Of a stretch of 64,000 nucleotides of DNA, positions 44,904 through 54,738 are shown piece by piece (the stretch's first letter is position 1; the number at the start of each line of letters is the position of its first letter). A program made the position numbers and the translations under genes. The stretch is from NCBI GenBank assembly GCA_003034855.1, contig PZKD01000076.1, positions 1-64,000 on the forward strand, in the 5' to 3' direction. This DNA comes from an archaeon SCG-AAA382B04 (GTDB taxonomy: Archaea > Halobacteriota > Methanonatronarchaeia > Methanonatronarchaeales > Methanonatronarchaeaceae). The notes beneath the pieces are model-generated. The model had not been told where the DNA came from and made no database searches. It worked only from the letters and a program-made list of their open reading frames with translations.

Positions 44904-44922
44904 AAAATTTTATAGGTCTTCA
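44904..44922 (+). promoter_or_regulatory. candidate TATA box for the HTH-ppsA operon
   Basis: CAAAAATTTTATAGG (44903-44917) lies about 30 bases before the GTG start at 44948, so the mRNA would have a very short leader. AAATATTT just upstream is palindromic and could be a binding site for the encoded HTH regulator. Inference only. Confidence 0.35.
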
Positions 44923-44947
44923 AAATAAGTAGATAGCGGAGACAAAA

Positions 44948-45406
44948 GTGGGCCCAAAAATAACCGAAAAAAGCTTTTACTTACCTGATTGGCTAAAAAA
45001 CTACGCTAAAGAAGTTGCTGGGTCAATAATGCTATCAAAGAACCATGGAAAAACCGTTAAAGAATACAGAGAAAAAACAGGCCTAACCCAGGAAGAATTA
45101 AGCAAAATCCTTGACCTGGCTAGGGAAACTATTTCTAGAATAGAAAATGGCAAAATGAAGCCCAATTATGATTTCGTTAGAAAATTAACCGAAGTGATAG
45201 TTCTATCAGAAGCTATTAGAAGCTCAATTGCCAAGAAAGAATCAGAAAAAGGAGGAATCGGTATACCTTACCTAGAAAGAATAGCAAACGAACTAGAGCT
45301 TTCAAAAGAAGAATTTGAAAAGATAGTCCTATCTTCGCTAAATAGCTATCAAAAACGAAAAAAAGATATATTAAAAAATTTGGAGGAATTAGATGAACTC
45401 AATTAA
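44948..45406 (+). CDS. archaeal HTH transcriptional regulator, upstream of ppsA
   Basis: 152 residues from a GTG. The HTH_3 motif is VKEYREKTGLTQEELSKILD followed by LARETISRIENGKMKPN (about residues 37-75), then a helical C-terminal half (LERIANELELSKEEFEKIV) that may dimerise. It overlaps ppsA by 14 bases, so the regulator and PEP synthase are co-translated. It probably senses carbon or energy state; no ligand domain is visible. Confidence 0.85.
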   Translation: MGPKITEKSFYLPDWLKNYAKEVAGSIMLSKNHGKTVKEYREKTGLTQEELSKILDLARETISRIENGKMKPNYDFVRKLTEVIVLSEAIRSSIAKKESEKGGIGIPYLERIANELELSKEEFEKIVLSSLNSYQKRKKDILKNLEELDELN

Positions 45407-47666
45407 ATGGATAGATGAAGTGGATAATAATGATGTAGAAATTGTGGGTGGAAAAGCAGCAAGTTTAGGTGAATTACGTTCAGCTGAATTACCGGTTCCA
45501 GATGCATTTGTTGTAACAGCCGAAACATTCCGAAAATACATTAAAAACACTGAGATTGATGAAAAAATCTTTGAAATACTTAGTGATGTTAATGTAAATA
45601 ACTCTAAAGAACTTAATAAAGCAAGTGAAGAGATAAAAGAAATAATACTCAAAAAAGATATGCCAGATTCCTTAAAAGAAGATATATACCAATCATATGA
45701 GGAAATATCTAAAGAAGTTGAAGGGAAAGCCTTTGTAGCAATTAGATCATCTGCTACAGCAGAAGATCTTCCTGATGCAAGTTTTGCAGGACAACAAGAA
45801 ACTTTCCTAAATATAAAAGAAGAAGAAAACGTAATAGATGCTATTAAAAAATGCTGGGCCTCATTATATACAGGAAGAGCAATATTTTACAGGGAAAAAC
45901 AAGATTTTAAGCATTCAGATGTAAATATAGCGGTTATTGTCCAAAAAATGGTTGATGCAGAGAAAGCTGGAGTTATCTTCACCTCACATCCCACAACAGG
46001 AAAAAATGAAGTAATAATAGAAGCGGGTTGGGGGTTAGGCGAAGGAGTTGTTTCAGGACAGGTTTCACCTGATCACTACATCATTGATAGAAAAACCTAT
46101 GAAGTGACTAAAACGGAGATAGCTAATAAAAAAACAATGTTTTTAAAAGATAAAGAAACTGGTAAGACCATAGAAAAAGATGTCCCTGATGACAAAAAAG
46201 AAGCTCAAATTCTTGACAAAGAAGAAATTCAAGAATTAGCCAAATTAGCAGATACTGTTGAAAAGCACTATGGAACCCCACAAGATGTTGAATGGGCTAT
46301 AAAAGATGGAGAAATATTCATGCTTCAATCAAGACCTATAACAACTATAACTGGAATAGAAGATGAAGAAGAAAAAGAAACAGAAAAAGGAGAAGTAATT
46401 GTAGAAGGTTTAGGAGCATCCCCCGGCAGAGCATCTGGAAAGGTTAAGATAGTTCAAAATATTGATGAAATTGACAAGATAAAGAGTGGAGATATTATAG
46501 TAACAACCATGACAACCCCTGATATGGTTCCTTCTATGAAAAAGGCATCAGCAATAGTAACAGATGAAGGAGGTATGACCTGTCATGCTGCAATAGTTTC
46601 TAGAGAACTTGGGACGCCTGCTGTTGTAGGTTCAAAAAATGCAACATCTGTTCTGAGTGATGGTTTATTCATAACGGTTGATGGGGAAAAAGGAAAGGTT
46701 ACTAAGGGTAAAACAGAGAAAGAAGAGAAAGAAGAAGAGAAAGAAGTAAAAGAAAAAGTAGTTGAAACTAAAAGCACAGAGACAACAGCAACAGATATTA
46801 AGGTAAATGTTTCTATTCCAGAAGCAGCTGAAAGAGCTTCTAAAACAGGTGCTGATGGTGTTGGGTTATTAAGAATAGAACATATGGTCTTAAGTCTGAA
46901 TAGACACCCTCAATCCTATGTTGATGCAGGAGAAGAAGATAAATTTGTTAATGAATTATTTAAAGGAATAAGAAAAGTTTGCGATGAATTTTATCCAAAC
47001 CCTGTTTGGGTTAGAACACTCGATGCTCCTACTGACGAATTTAGAAGTTTAGAAGGAGGAGAACACGAACCAAAGGAACATAATCCCATGCTAGGCATGA
47101 GAGGAATAAGAAGAGACCTAAGATACAAAAAGAACTTCAAGATGCAGATCGAAGCTATCAAAAAATTACAAGAAAAAGGTTATGACAACATTGGAATAAT
47201 GCTCCCCTTGGTCCAAAATTCAAGAGAAATTAGAGAAGCAAAGAAAATTATGAAAAAATCAGGTATTGACACTAAAAAACTCGATTTCGGTATTATGGTG
47301 GAAACACCTGCCTCAGCTATGATAATAGAAGATCTAATAGAAGAAAGAATTGAATTTGTGAGTTTTGGAACCAACGACTTAACACAATATACCTTAGCGG
47401 TTGACAGAAATAATGAAAATGTAAGCCATCTATACGACGAAAGACACGAAGCAGTCTTAAAATTAATAGAAAGAGTTATCAAAAAATGCAATGAAGAAGG
47501 AGTAAAAACATCTATTTGTGGGCAAGCAGGAAGTTATCCCGATATAGTTGAAAAACTGGTTAGTATGGGAATTAACAGTGTATCAGCAAATATCGACGCA
47601 GTTAATGAAATCAGAAACACTGTAGCTAAAACTGAAAAGAAACTATTACTAGATTCAATTAGGTAA
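45393..47666 (+). CDS. ppsA: phosphoenolpyruvate synthase
   Basis: 757 residues. N-terminal nucleotide domain (VGGKAASLGELRSAELPVP, AIRSSATAEDLPDASFAGQQET), phosphohistidine domain with catalytic His in EGGMTCHAAIVSRELGTPAVVG (about residue 400), and a TIM barrel (EFVSFGTNDLTQYTLAVDRN, with catalytic Cys in TSICGQAGS). A charged, Lys/Glu-rich linker of about 25 residues (about 431-460, KGKTEKEEKEEEKEVKEK) separates the last two domains and is longer than I expect. GGAGG precedes the ATG. Direction in vivo is inferred as gluconeogenic. Confidence 0.95.
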   Translation: MNSIKWIDEVDNNDVEIVGGKAASLGELRSAELPVPDAFVVTAETFRKYIKNTEIDEKIFEILSDVNVNNSKELNKASEEIKEIILKKDMPDSLKEDIYQSYEEISKEVEGKAFVAIRSSATAEDLPDASFAGQQETFLNIKEEENVIDAIKKCWASLYTGRAIFYREKQDFKHSDVNIAVIVQKMVDAEKAGVIFTSHPTTGKNEVIIEAGWGLGEGVVSGQVSPDHYIIDRKTYEVTKTEIANKKTMFLKDKETGKTIEKDVPDDKKEAQILDKEEIQELAKLADTVEKHYGTPQDVEWAIKDGEIFMLQSRPITTITGIEDEEEKETEKGEVIVEGLGASPGRASGKVKIVQNIDEIDKIKSGDIIVTTMTTPDMVPSMKKASAIVTDEGGMTCHAAIVSRELGTPAVVGSKNATSVLSDGLFITVDGEKGKVTKGKTEKEEKEEEKEVKEKVVETKSTETTATDIKVNVSIPEAAERASKTGADGVGLLRIEHMVLSLNRHPQSYVDAGEEDKFVNELFKGIRKVCDEFYPNPVWVRTLDAPTDEFRSLEGGEHEPKEHNPMLGMRGIRRDLRYKKNFKMQIEAIKKLQEKGYDNIGIMLPLVQNSREIREAKKIMKKSGIDTKKLDFGIMVETPASAMIIEDLIEERIEFVSFGTNDLTQYTLAVDRNNENVSHLYDERHEAVLKLIERVIKKCNEEGVKTSICGQAGSYPDIVEKLVSMGINSVSANIDAVNEIRNTVAKTEKKLLLDSIR

Positions 47667-47676
47667 AAAAAAATTA

Positions 47677-48651
47677 ATGAGATACGAAATACCTTACAAC
47701 GAGATTAAAACATCGATTAGTGGAAAAGAATTTAAAAAAATCGCTATACAACTCCCAGAGGGACTAAAGAGATATGGCAAAGAGATAATACAAAAATTAG
47801 AGAAAGAGGTCGAAAAAGAGCTTATTTTATCTGGTTACCCTTGTTATGGGGCTTGTGATACCAAAGACAAAGAACTTGAAAAACTTGGTATCGACAAAAT
47901 CATTCACTTAGGTCATTTTAAGATACCATTTAAACAATCAATTGAAACTGAATATTTTCCCATCAAGTCAAATCTAAAAATAAAAAATACACTAGAAAAA
48001 ACCCTAGAGTTCATTGATAAAAATGAAATTGGCCTGATAACTACCCCTCAACACATCCACAAGATAGACAAGATTAAGGAATTTTTCAAAAATAAAGGAA
48101 TAGAAGCAAAAACCTCAAAAGGGAATAAAAGAATAACAAGTGAGGGATTAGTTCTTGGTTGTAATTTTTCAGCAGCCAAAATAAAGCAAAAAGAGACCTT
48201 ATACATTGGTTCAGGGGAATTTCACCCACTAGGAGTGGCTTTGTCAAATAAATCCAAGGTAATTGCTGCTAATCCGGAAACCAATCAGATAAAAGAAATA
48301 GGTTACAAAAACTTCATTAAAAAAAGGTATTCAATAATTGGCAAAATAAAGGACCTTAATGATTTTGGAATTCTAATTAGCACCAAGAAAGGACAAATTA
48401 GGTATAATTTAGCTAAAAAAATTAGAAAAATAATAGAAAAAGCTAATAAAACTGGCGACCTCATTGCAATTGATGACGTTTTGCCAAATGAATTGATTAA
48501 TTTTGGATACGAGGCTTATGTAAACACTAGTTGTCCACGATTAAGTATTGACGATTATAATAAATTTGAAATGCCAATAATCACTCCAAACGAAGCTAAA
48601 ATAGCTTTCGGAGAAAAAGATTACCAAAAATATGAAATGGATGAATTTTAA
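47677..48651 (+). CDS. dph2: diphthamide synthase subunit Dph2
   Basis: 324 residues, a non-canonical radical-SAM enzyme that transfers 3-amino-3-carboxypropyl to His of aEF2. The three cluster Cys are in [16 protein letters not shown] and [10 protein letters not shown]. The N-terminal [16 protein letters not shown] and [12 protein letters not shown] are conserved blocks. It overlaps the METTL5-like gene by 20 bases; csl4 and rpoL follow, a common archaeal order. Confidence 0.93.
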   Translation: MRYEIPYNEIKTSISGKEFKKIAIQLPEGLKRYGKEIIQKLEKEVEKELILSGYPCYGACDTKDKELEKLGIDKIIHLGHFKIPFKQSIETEYFPIKSNLKIKNTLEKTLEFIDKNEIGLITTPQHIHKIDKIKEFFKNKGIEAKTSKGNKRITSEGLVLGCNFSAAKIKQKETLYIGSGEFHPLGVALSNKSKVIAANPETNQIKEIGYKNFIKKRYSIIGKIKDLNDFGILISTKKGQIRYNLAKKIRKIIEKANKTGDLIAIDDVLPNELINFGYEAYVNTSCPRLSIDDYNKFEMPIITPNEAKIAFGEKDYQKYEMDEF

Positions 48652-49267
48652 AGATGGTTATCTCAAAAAAAATCTAGAAATCAAACTAGAAAAACTAGAT
48701 ATTATAAAAAACCCAAAACCACGTTATGAACAATACCCTACTCCACCAGGATTAGCTGCAGCTCTTTTAAACATCTCCCTACTTCAAGGAAACATTAAAG
48801 ACAAAAAGGTAATTGATCTTGGTTGTGGTTCTGGAATCTTATCCATTGGTGCTGCTCTTTTAGGAGCTAAAAAAGTTATTGGCATTGATCTTGATGAAGA
48901 TGCTATTAAAGTAGCGAAAAGAAATGCTAAAAAATTTGATTTAGATATTGATTGGAAAAATAAGGATGTTAAAGAAGTTAATGAAAAGGCTGATACAGTA
49001 ATACAAAATCCCCCATTCGGCTCTCAATCTAAAGGAAATGATCGACCATTCATTAAAAAATCCCTTGAGATCAGTCCTGTTGTATATTCTCTCCATAAAA
49101 CAGAAACTGATGATTTTATTAAAGAATTTGTGAACCAAAATGGTGGGAAAGTTGATGAAAAAGTTGAGATTTCATTTCCAATAAGGAGAAGATTTAACTT
49201 TCATAAAGAAAAAGAAAAATCAGTCAAAGTTAATATTTATAAGTTTGTTAGGGTTGAAAATGATTGA
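48632..49267 (+). CDS. METTL5-like RNA methyltransferase
   Basis: 211 residues. [20 protein letters not shown] opens the SAM domain; [20 protein letters not shown] is motif I and [21 protein letters not shown] contains the NPPF catalytic motif of N6-adenine RNA methyltransferases. The METTL5 group modifies a base in small-subunit rRNA in eukaryotes. Start ATG at 48632; ATG at 48638 is also possible. Overlaps csl4 by 8 bases. Confidence 0.88.
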   Translation: MKWMNFKDGYLKKNLEIKLEKLDIIKNPKPRYEQYPTPPGLAAALLNISLLQGNIKDKKVIDLGCGSGILSIGAALLGAKKVIGIDLDEDAIKVAKRNAKKFDLDIDWKNKDVKEVNEKADTVIQNPPFGSQSKGNDRPFIKKSLEISPVVYSLHKTETDDFIKEFVNQNGGKVDEKVEISFPIRRRFNFHKEKEKSVKVNIYKFVRVEND

Positions 49268-49826
49268 TGAGAAATTAGTTATTCCTGGAGAATTTTTGGG
49301 TACGTCCGAGGAATTTACAGGAGGAAAAGGAACATTTGAGAGAAATGGCGATGTTTACTCTTCTATAACAGGCAAAGTGAGTTTTGAAAAAAAGACCAGA
49401 ACCATAGAGGTTGATCCAGTTACCTCTTCTCCACCTGTACCTACTCATGGAGATGAGATAATTGGTAAAATAAGAAGCATCAAGGACCAGATTGCTCTTG
49501 TAAATATTGATATGTTGGTTGGAAATGAAAAAAGAGAACCTGCAGTTAGCGAGGTAGGGGCAATTCACGTTTCAAATGTTTCAGAGGATTATATAGATAA
49601 CGTGGGTGACGAATTCAATAAAGGGGACATAGTTAAAGCAAAAGTCATTGTTGACAAATTAGGTTCAATTGATTTAACAACCAATGAACCCCAATTGGGT
49701 GTTGTTAGTGCTAGATGCACTAAATGTGGTAGTAGACTCATGAAAGAGGGTAAAAAATTGGTTTGTAAAGATTGTGGAAACACTGAAAATAGAAAGATAT
49801 CTTCTGATTTTGGAAAAGGAGTGTGA
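49260..49826 (+). CDS. csl4: archaeal exosome RNA-binding subunit Csl4
   Basis: 188 residues from the ATG at 49260; a TTG at 49245 would add five. [20 protein letters not shown] is the N-terminal domain, the S1 domain covers about residues 60-140 ([20 protein letters not shown]), and the C-terminal zinc ribbon is [13 protein letters not shown]...CKDCGNTEN. It caps the archaeal exosome for RNA processing. It overlaps METTL5 at 49260 and abuts rpoL. Confidence 0.93.
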   Translation: MIDEKLVIPGEFLGTSEEFTGGKGTFERNGDVYSSITGKVSFEKKTRTIEVDPVTSSPPVPTHGDEIIGKIRSIKDQIALVNIDMLVGNEKREPAVSEVGAIHVSNVSEDYIDNVGDEFNKGDIVKAKVIVDKLGSIDLTTNEPQLGVVSARCTKCGSRLMKEGKKLVCKDCGNTENRKISSDFGKGV

Positions 49827-49831
49827 TTTTG

Positions 49832-50095
49832 ATGGAATATGAAATACTTGAAGAATCAAAAAACGAGATCAAACTGGAATTATTGGATGAAGAACACACT
49901 ATGGGTAACTTATTGAAATCTTCATTTATCAAAGACGAGAGAGTGAAAGTTGCTTCATATGACATGGATCATCCTACAATGAGTAATCCAGTTCTTCATA
50001 TAGAGGTTAAAGAAGGGGAAGATATTGAAGATGTAATTAATGATAAGACTGATTCTTTAATTGAAGAATTTAAAGATCTTAAAAACCAGCTCTAA
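49832..50095 (+). CDS. rpoL: RNA polymerase subunit L (Rpb11-like)
   Basis: 87 residues from ATG 49832; GTG at 49823 would add three. LLDEEHTMGNLLKSSFIKDE near residue 18 is the RpoL signature, and VKVASYDMDHPTMSNPVLHIE the dimer strand for the RpoD partner. It belongs to the RNA polymerase assembly platform. Directly after csl4, it ends against the DUF99 ATG. Confidence 0.95.
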   Translation: MEYEILEESKNEIKLELLDEEHTMGNLLKSSFIKDERVKVASYDMDHPTMSNPVLHIEVKEGEDIEDVINDKTDSLIEEFKDLKNQL

Positions 50096-50688
50096 TGAGT
50101 TTTAAGAAGGAAACAAGAATATTAGGAATTGACGATGGTCCCTTTAAAAAATTTTCTAGCAAAGAGACTATTTTAGTTGGCTCTGTCTTTAGAGGAGGAG
50201 AATGGCTGGATGGCGTTTTAACTGATAAAATAACTGTTGATGGCTTTGATTCCACAAAAAAAATAATTGATCTAATTAACAATTCCAGGCACAAAAAACA
50301 GTTACAAACTGTTTTCTTAGATGGATTAACCTTTGCTGGTATGAACATTGTAGATATAAAAAAACTAAATAACCAAGTTTCATTACCAATTGTTATTGTT
50401 TCTAGGAAAAAACCTGATTTTGAGAGCATAAAGAGAGCATTAAAGAATGTTTCTAAGTCTGAAAAAAGATGGAAGTTAATTAAAAAAGCTGGAGAACCTA
50501 TAAAAGTTAAAACAAACTCCAGAAAAGAAGAAAAACCTATTTTTATTCAAGTAGAAGGAATGGAAGAAAGTAAGGCCAAAGAGCTTACCAAAATGATCTC
50601 CACTAGAAGTAGAATACCTGAGCCTATTCGTATTTCACATCTGATTAGCACTGGTATTGTAAGGGGAGAATCATATGGGAACGCCTAA
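50095..50688 (+). CDS. DUF99 protein (endonuclease V-like fold)
   Basis: 197 residues. ILGIDDGPFKKFSSKETILVG (start), TVFLDGLTFAGMNIVDI (middle) and ISHLISTGIVRGES (end) are the DUF99 blocks, a family predicted to share the endonuclease V/RNase H fold. The activity is unknown. It overlaps rpoL by 1 base (ATG at 50095) and ends against the convergent hemK2 by 4 bases. Confidence 0.88.
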   Translation: MSFKKETRILGIDDGPFKKFSSKETILVGSVFRGGEWLDGVLTDKITVDGFDSTKKIIDLINNSRHKKQLQTVFLDGLTFAGMNIVDIKKLNNQVSLPIVIVSRKKPDFESIKRALKNVSKSEKRWKLIKKAGEPIKVKTNSRKEEKPIFIQVEGMEESKAKELTKMISTRSRIPEPIRISHLISTGIVRGESYGNA

Positions 50689-51248
50689 TTATTTTTTAAT
50701 TCTAAAACACTAAGCTTCTCAAAAAATAATTTCTCTTTTGCCAATAATTTATATTCAAACCCCATCTTTTCTAAATAATTTTTTAAACTATTTATGTCCC
50801 CTAAATCTGAGACTAATATTATTATCTTGCCATGCTCCTCTAAGTAATCTTTAGATTCAGATAAAAATCTTTTTAAAACTTCTATCCCACCTTTACCTCC
50901 TTTCCATGCTCTTTCTTCTTCATTCAGAGGCTCTTTCTCAGTAGGTAAATAAGGTGGATTAAAAAGTATGTAATCAAATTTTTCTTGGTTCAAATTTGCG
51001 AATAAGTCACTTTTTATTATTTTTTTGTTATTGAAATCTGATAGCTCTTTTCTTGATTTTCTGACAGCATGCTTATTTTTATCTACTGCTACGACCTTTT
51101 TTGGATTTTCCTCTAGACATTTTTTAGCAATTATTCCTGATCCGATACCCATCTCAAGTATTTTCTTGTTTTCGAAGTTTTTTTCTTCAATAGCTTCTAG
51201 AAAGAGTGAGGTATCCTCTCTAGGAGAATAGTATTTTTTATTCATCAC
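50685..51248 (-). CDS. HemK2-like (N5-glutamine) methyltransferase
   Basis: 187 residues. ILEMGIGSGIIAKKCLEENP (motif I), NPPYLPTEKEPLNEEERAWKGG (NPPY plus Trp-Lys-Gly-Gly) and LVSDLGDINSL are typical of the archaeal PrmC/HemK2 group, which methylates Gln or other polar residues of release factor or another protein. It overlaps ksgA by 11 bases and converges on DUF99. Confidence 0.9.
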   Translation of the reverse strand: MMNKKYYSPREDTSLFLEAIEEKNFENKKILEMGIGSGIIAKKCLEENPKKVVAVDKNKHAVRKSRKELSDFNNKKIIKSDLFANLNQEKFDYILFNPPYLPTEKEPLNEEERAWKGGKGGIEVLKRFLSESKDYLEEHGKIIILVSDLGDINSLKNYLEKMGFEYKLLAKEKLFFEKLSVLELKNN

Positions 51249-52053
51249 TAACAGTTCTTTTTATTTTATTTGAAATTTCAACATATTCTTCTGGTGTTAT
51301 CTCTTCAGGTCTTTTGTGTAAGTACTGAGTGAGTTTTGATTTAACATTTTTGAAGTCATTTTTTTCTAATTCACTAATCATATGAATGGTGTTTTCTAAT
51401 GCATTTTTTAGTTTTTTTCTTCTTTGGGTGAAAACTGCTCGGGTAAGGTCAAAAAATAGGTCTTGATCTAGTAATTTTGGTAATTTCTCTTTAGGTTCAA
51501 TACTTATTATAGCAGAATCTACTTCTGGTTGTGGTTCAAAATTGTTTTTAGAAACCTCTCTTATTAATTGAACATTGGCAAAATATTTGACATTTACCGT
51601 CAGTCTTCCATACCTTTTAGTTCCAGAAGTCGCTACAATTCTTTCCGCAAATTCTTTTTGGTACATCCAGACTGCTGATTTAAATTGATAATTTAATAGT
51701 TTAAAAGTGATTTCTGAAGATATAGAATAAGGTAAATTCGAAATTGATTTATCAAAAGACTCAAAATCTTTTTTTAGAGCATTTCCTTCTATTATTTCGA
51801 CATTTGAATTTTTAAATTTTTCTTTAAGGATTTTTAATAATTCTCGATCTTTTTCTATTATTTTTATTTTTTTGGGTTTTCTAGTGAGAATTTCTTGAGT
51901 TAGATTTCCTATTCCAGCTCCAACCTCGAGAACAATGTCATCTTTTTGGACGTCGGCTCTATCAACTTGTTCCCTAGCTATTTCTTTGTTTTTTAAAAAA
52001 TATTGATCTCTCTTTCCTTGAGGTTTATATTCTTTAAAATTAAAAGGCCCCAT
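51238..52053 (-). CDS. ksgA: rRNA adenine dimethyltransferase KsgA/Dim1
   Basis: 271 residues. KRDQYFLKNKEIAREQVDRAD, ILEVGAGIGNLTQEILTRKP-like motif I (VLEVGAGIGNLTQEIL), and SNLPYSISSEITFKLL (NLPY) are the KsgA signatures. It dimethylates two adenines near the 3' end of 16S rRNA. Part of the L21e-rpoF-DUF655-ksgA-hemK2 cluster, 2 bases from DUF655. Confidence 0.95.
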   Translation of the reverse strand: MGPFNFKEYKPQGKRDQYFLKNKEIAREQVDRADVQKDDIVLEVGAGIGNLTQEILTRKPKKIKIIEKDRELLKILKEKFKNSNVEIIEGNALKKDFESFDKSISNLPYSISSEITFKLLNYQFKSAVWMYQKEFAERIVATSGTKRYGRLTVNVKYFANVQLIREVSKNNFEPQPEVDSAIISIEPKEKLPKLLDQDLFFDLTRAVFTQRRKKLKNALENTIHMISELEKNDFKNVKSKLTQYLHKRPEEITPEEYVEISNKIKRTVSDE

Positions 52054-52055
52054 AT

Positions 52056-52622
52056 TTAATCTTTAACGAAGAGATGGTATTTTACATCTTCTTCTTTGAC
52101 TTCTTTTTCTATTCTTTTAGCTAACATGTGGGATGGGTCATTTATTCCATCTATTCTTTCCGCTAATTCCTCAAATGATTCGAATTCTTTTTCTTCTCTC
52201 TCGTCGATTATTTTCCACATCAATTTTTTGCCAATTCCCGGGAGCAATTCGAGTGCATGTTGCCTTGTGGTTATGGGTTGGGCTTCATTAAAAAATGATA
52301 AATACTCTTCTTCTTGCTCTTCGATAATCTTCTCTATCACGAAGGGTAATTCTACTTGAGAGCTGTGAGTAAGGTCGTCGTAGCCTATTCTTCTTTTAAC
52401 ATGATCTACTCTATCTCTTTCACCGCTGCCAATATATACTCTATCGTATTGGTTAACTACTTCATCTTCTTTTGGCACAGCCTCTAGCAACATAAAATAG
52501 TCTTCGCCAACCCCTTGAATTAACTTTTCTTTCTGATAGGATGGTCTATCATCCTCAGGATGGCCTCTCGGCAAGAAATCTAATACTTTAATATATTCCT
52601 CTCTCTTTTTGTTTTCATTCAT
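52056..52622 (-). CDS. DUF655 protein (OB + HhH)
   Basis: 188 residues. VLDFLPRGHPEDDRPSYQKEK at the start, then an acidic region, and LELLPGIGKKLMWKIIDERE with FESFEELAERI near the C-terminus, a helix-hairpin-helix DNA/RNA-binding motif. The family is conserved beside KsgA and RpoF in archaea. The biochemical role is unknown. Confidence 0.9.
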   Translation of the reverse strand: MNENKKREEYIKVLDFLPRGHPEDDRPSYQKEKLIQGVGEDYFMLLEAVPKEDEVVNQYDRVYIGSGERDRVDHVKRRIGYDDLTHSSQVELPFVIEKIIEEQEEEYLSFFNEAQPITTRQHALELLPGIGKKLMWKIIDEREEKEFESFEELAERIDGINDPSHMLAKRIEKEVKEEDVKYHLFVKD

Positions 52623-52677
52623 TACTCTCCACTTCCTACATTCAAAATTGCTTTGTTAAAAAACAACTTAATTTTTT

Positions 52678-53031
52678 CTATTCTCTGTATTCTGAGATTA
52701 TATCTAATAATTCTTCTATTGTGTCTTCGTTTAAAGCAAATCTTTCTTTGGAATAAAGAGCTCGAATTAAATCTTTTTCTTTGGGTAACAAATCAGTCAT
52801 TTTTACAGCTAATTCAGGAGTGACCTTGTTGTGTTCAACTAGTTTTTGATAAAGTTCTTTTGCTTTTTCTGAATCTTGTTTTGAGAATTTTTGGATGTGG
52901 TCAAATGCTCTTCTTTGTGCATATCCTTTATCTCTTTCTTCTTCTCTTCTTTTCTCTGTTTCTTCTTTTAGGATTTCTCCAGCCTCTGATATCGGAATAG
53001 GTTCATCTTCTAGGACTTCTTTCACTTTCAT
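52678..53031 (-). CDS. rpoF: RNA polymerase subunit F (Rpb4-like)
   Basis: 117 residues. ISEAGEILKEETEKRREEE near the start and ALYSKERFALNEDTIEELLDII near the end are the RpoF/HRDC-like blocks. It pairs with RpoE in the polymerase stalk. It follows L21e by 1 base (stop 53033, start 53031) and precedes DUF655. Confidence 0.92.
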   Translation of the reverse strand: MKVKEVLEDEPIPISEAGEILKEETEKRREEERDKGYAQRRAFDHIQKFSKQDSEKAKELYQKLVEHNKVTPELAVKMTDLLPKEKDLIRALYSKERFALNEDTIEELLDIISEYRE

Positions 53032-53032
53032 T

Positions 53033-53326
53033 TTATTCCTCCTGAGGTTTGAGGTGTTCAGGTCTTATTGCTAGTTCTTTTTTGTCTGATTTATCTGTAA
53101 CTTCAATTATGTATGATTTGCCTCTTTTTTCTCTAATTTTGGCTGTTCTACCATCAAATCGTGGATGGGGCATCCCTTTGTGGATACTTGGATCTATGTC
53201 TATGTGAACTATGTCTCCTTTTTCGTATTTTTCAACTGCTTTTGTTATAGGAGAACTTTTCTTTTTTCTTTCTTTTTTTAATTTTTTTCTTGTTCCGTGT
53301 CTTGATCCTTGAGATTTTTGAACCAT
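53033..53326 (-). CDS. rpl21e: ribosomal protein L21e
   Basis: 97 residues from ATG 53326 (MVQKSQGSRHGTRKKLKK), the typical L21e start; a TTG at 53332 would add two. HIDIDPSIHKGMPHPRFDGRT is the diagnostic block, with GKSYIIEVTDKSDKKELAIRPEHLKP at the end. It is the first gene of the small cluster with rpoF. Confidence 0.96.
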   Translation of the reverse strand: MVQKSQGSRHGTRKKLKKERKKKSSPITKAVEKYEKGDIVHIDIDPSIHKGMPHPRFDGRTAKIREKRGKSYIIEVTDKSDKKELAIRPEHLKPQEE

Positions 53327-53409
53327 AATCAAATCACCTTTTTATTTCCTTAAGATAAAAGCGCTTTATAAAATAAATATCTCAATTCATATATAACTAA
53401 TTGGACCAG

Positions 53410-54699
53410 TTAATATTCTATTTCCATAACATCAAGTTTTTGGCATTCTAGGTTTTCTTCAAGTAAAGATGAAAGACTTGGTTTTGTTCTTTCACCGTCT
53501 CCACTAATAAGCTCTTTTATATAAAGACCAGCTTCGGTTTTAAACTCTATTGTGGCCTTATTATCTTCTATATCTACCAAATTAGTATCTAGAACATTTC
53601 TTTTCCTAACTTTTTCTGGACGTCTAGAAATTCTTTTTGGGGTTTTTTGAATTATTTCGGAGTTTTTAAACTCTTCAAGTGCTTTTAATATCTCTTTTTC
53701 TGTTTTATGAGTTTTTATTACTGATCTATACACTTTAGGTGGTTTTGCCTGTTTTATATCTCTTACTTTTTCTTTTTCAGTAAACTCTAAGTTATTGACC
53801 TCTACATCATTTTGGGAATCATTAATTAAAGTTTTTAATTCTTCAAGATTGATTTTTCTATTTTTTGGGTTTTTTACCTCAATAACAAAGGGTCTCCCTT
53901 TTCCAAGCATTTTAACATCTACGTCTTCTCTTCCACTACCATGAAAAACGGTTTTTTGTCCTTTTGTTTTCTCTAAAAGTGGTTCTGAAATAATTTTTTC
54001 AACGGAATTTTCATATAGATATCCAGTTCCATCACACCTCATGCATCCATCCCCACGACATACAGGGCAATGCCATTCACATTGAGGAATCTCCCGACTG
54101 AGTTTCCTATATCTTCCATAAATATAAAGAGGGTTTATATTTATCTCTATCTCTTGTTTTTCCGTATTCAATAAGAAATCGACTTCGGGGTTTTCTAAAT
54201 TAACTATTTTGTCTGTTTTCTTTTCGATTATTTTCCCAATTTCACGATTTATCTCTGATTTTATAGACTCTGAATATTTTGCTCCAAATTTTGCCCAAAA
54301 TTTTTCTTCTCTTTTTGTTAGGGAAGAATCAAGTTTTGTGCCAAAGAGAAATGTATCGAACTTTAGGTCATCAATTTCTTCAATGGCCCTATTTGCAAAA
54401 TAAGTGAGGTTTTTAAAAAGATTTTTACATAAATGACACTTTTTTATTTGTATTCTATCATATCCTCTTCTTTCTAATGCCTTATTTGCTTTTTTAAAAG
54501 ATTTTGCTAAATCTTTCATTTCGGAAGGGTTTTTTTCTTCTTTAATCAGGATATCGGCCTTCATCATTAATGTTTCTTTAATCGATTCTCCTCTATCTTG
54601 ATTGGTTGTCCCACTACCTAGTTGCGCAAATTGTCTCCCTAAACAATTGTCACATAGGGCATGTTTTTTTAGTATTTCTTGGCTCTTTTCTAGTATCAT
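53410..54699 (-). CDS. pus10: tRNA pseudouridine synthase Pus10
   Basis: 429 residues. The N-terminal Cys motif (CDNCLGRQFAQLG and KKCHLCKN) and THUMP-like region are followed by the catalytic domain: FHGSGREDVDVKMLGKGRPFV has the catalytic Asp, and the C-terminal AGLYIKELISGDGERTKPSLSSL is the conserved end. It modifies U54 and U55 in archaeal tRNA. It lies upstream of L21e by 78 bases, in the common archaeal order. Confidence 0.95.
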   Translation of the reverse strand: MILEKSQEILKKHALCDNCLGRQFAQLGSGTTNQDRGESIKETLMMKADILIKEEKNPSEMKDLAKSFKKANKALERRGYDRIQIKKCHLCKNLFKNLTYFANRAIEEIDDLKFDTFLFGTKLDSSLTKREEKFWAKFGAKYSESIKSEINREIGKIIEKKTDKIVNLENPEVDFLLNTEKQEIEININPLYIYGRYRKLSREIPQCEWHCPVCRGDGCMRCDGTGYLYENSVEKIISEPLLEKTKGQKTVFHGSGREDVDVKMLGKGRPFVIEVKNPKNRKINLEELKTLINDSQNDVEVNNLEFTEKEKVRDIKQAKPPKVYRSVIKTHKTEKEILKALEEFKNSEIIQKTPKRISRRPEKVRKRNVLDTNLVDIEDNKATIEFKTEAGLYIKELISGDGERTKPSLSSLLEENLECQKLDVMEIEY

Positions 54700-54738
54700 C
54701 TTGTATCCAAAAAAACCAAAAATAGTTTTTAAAAAACT

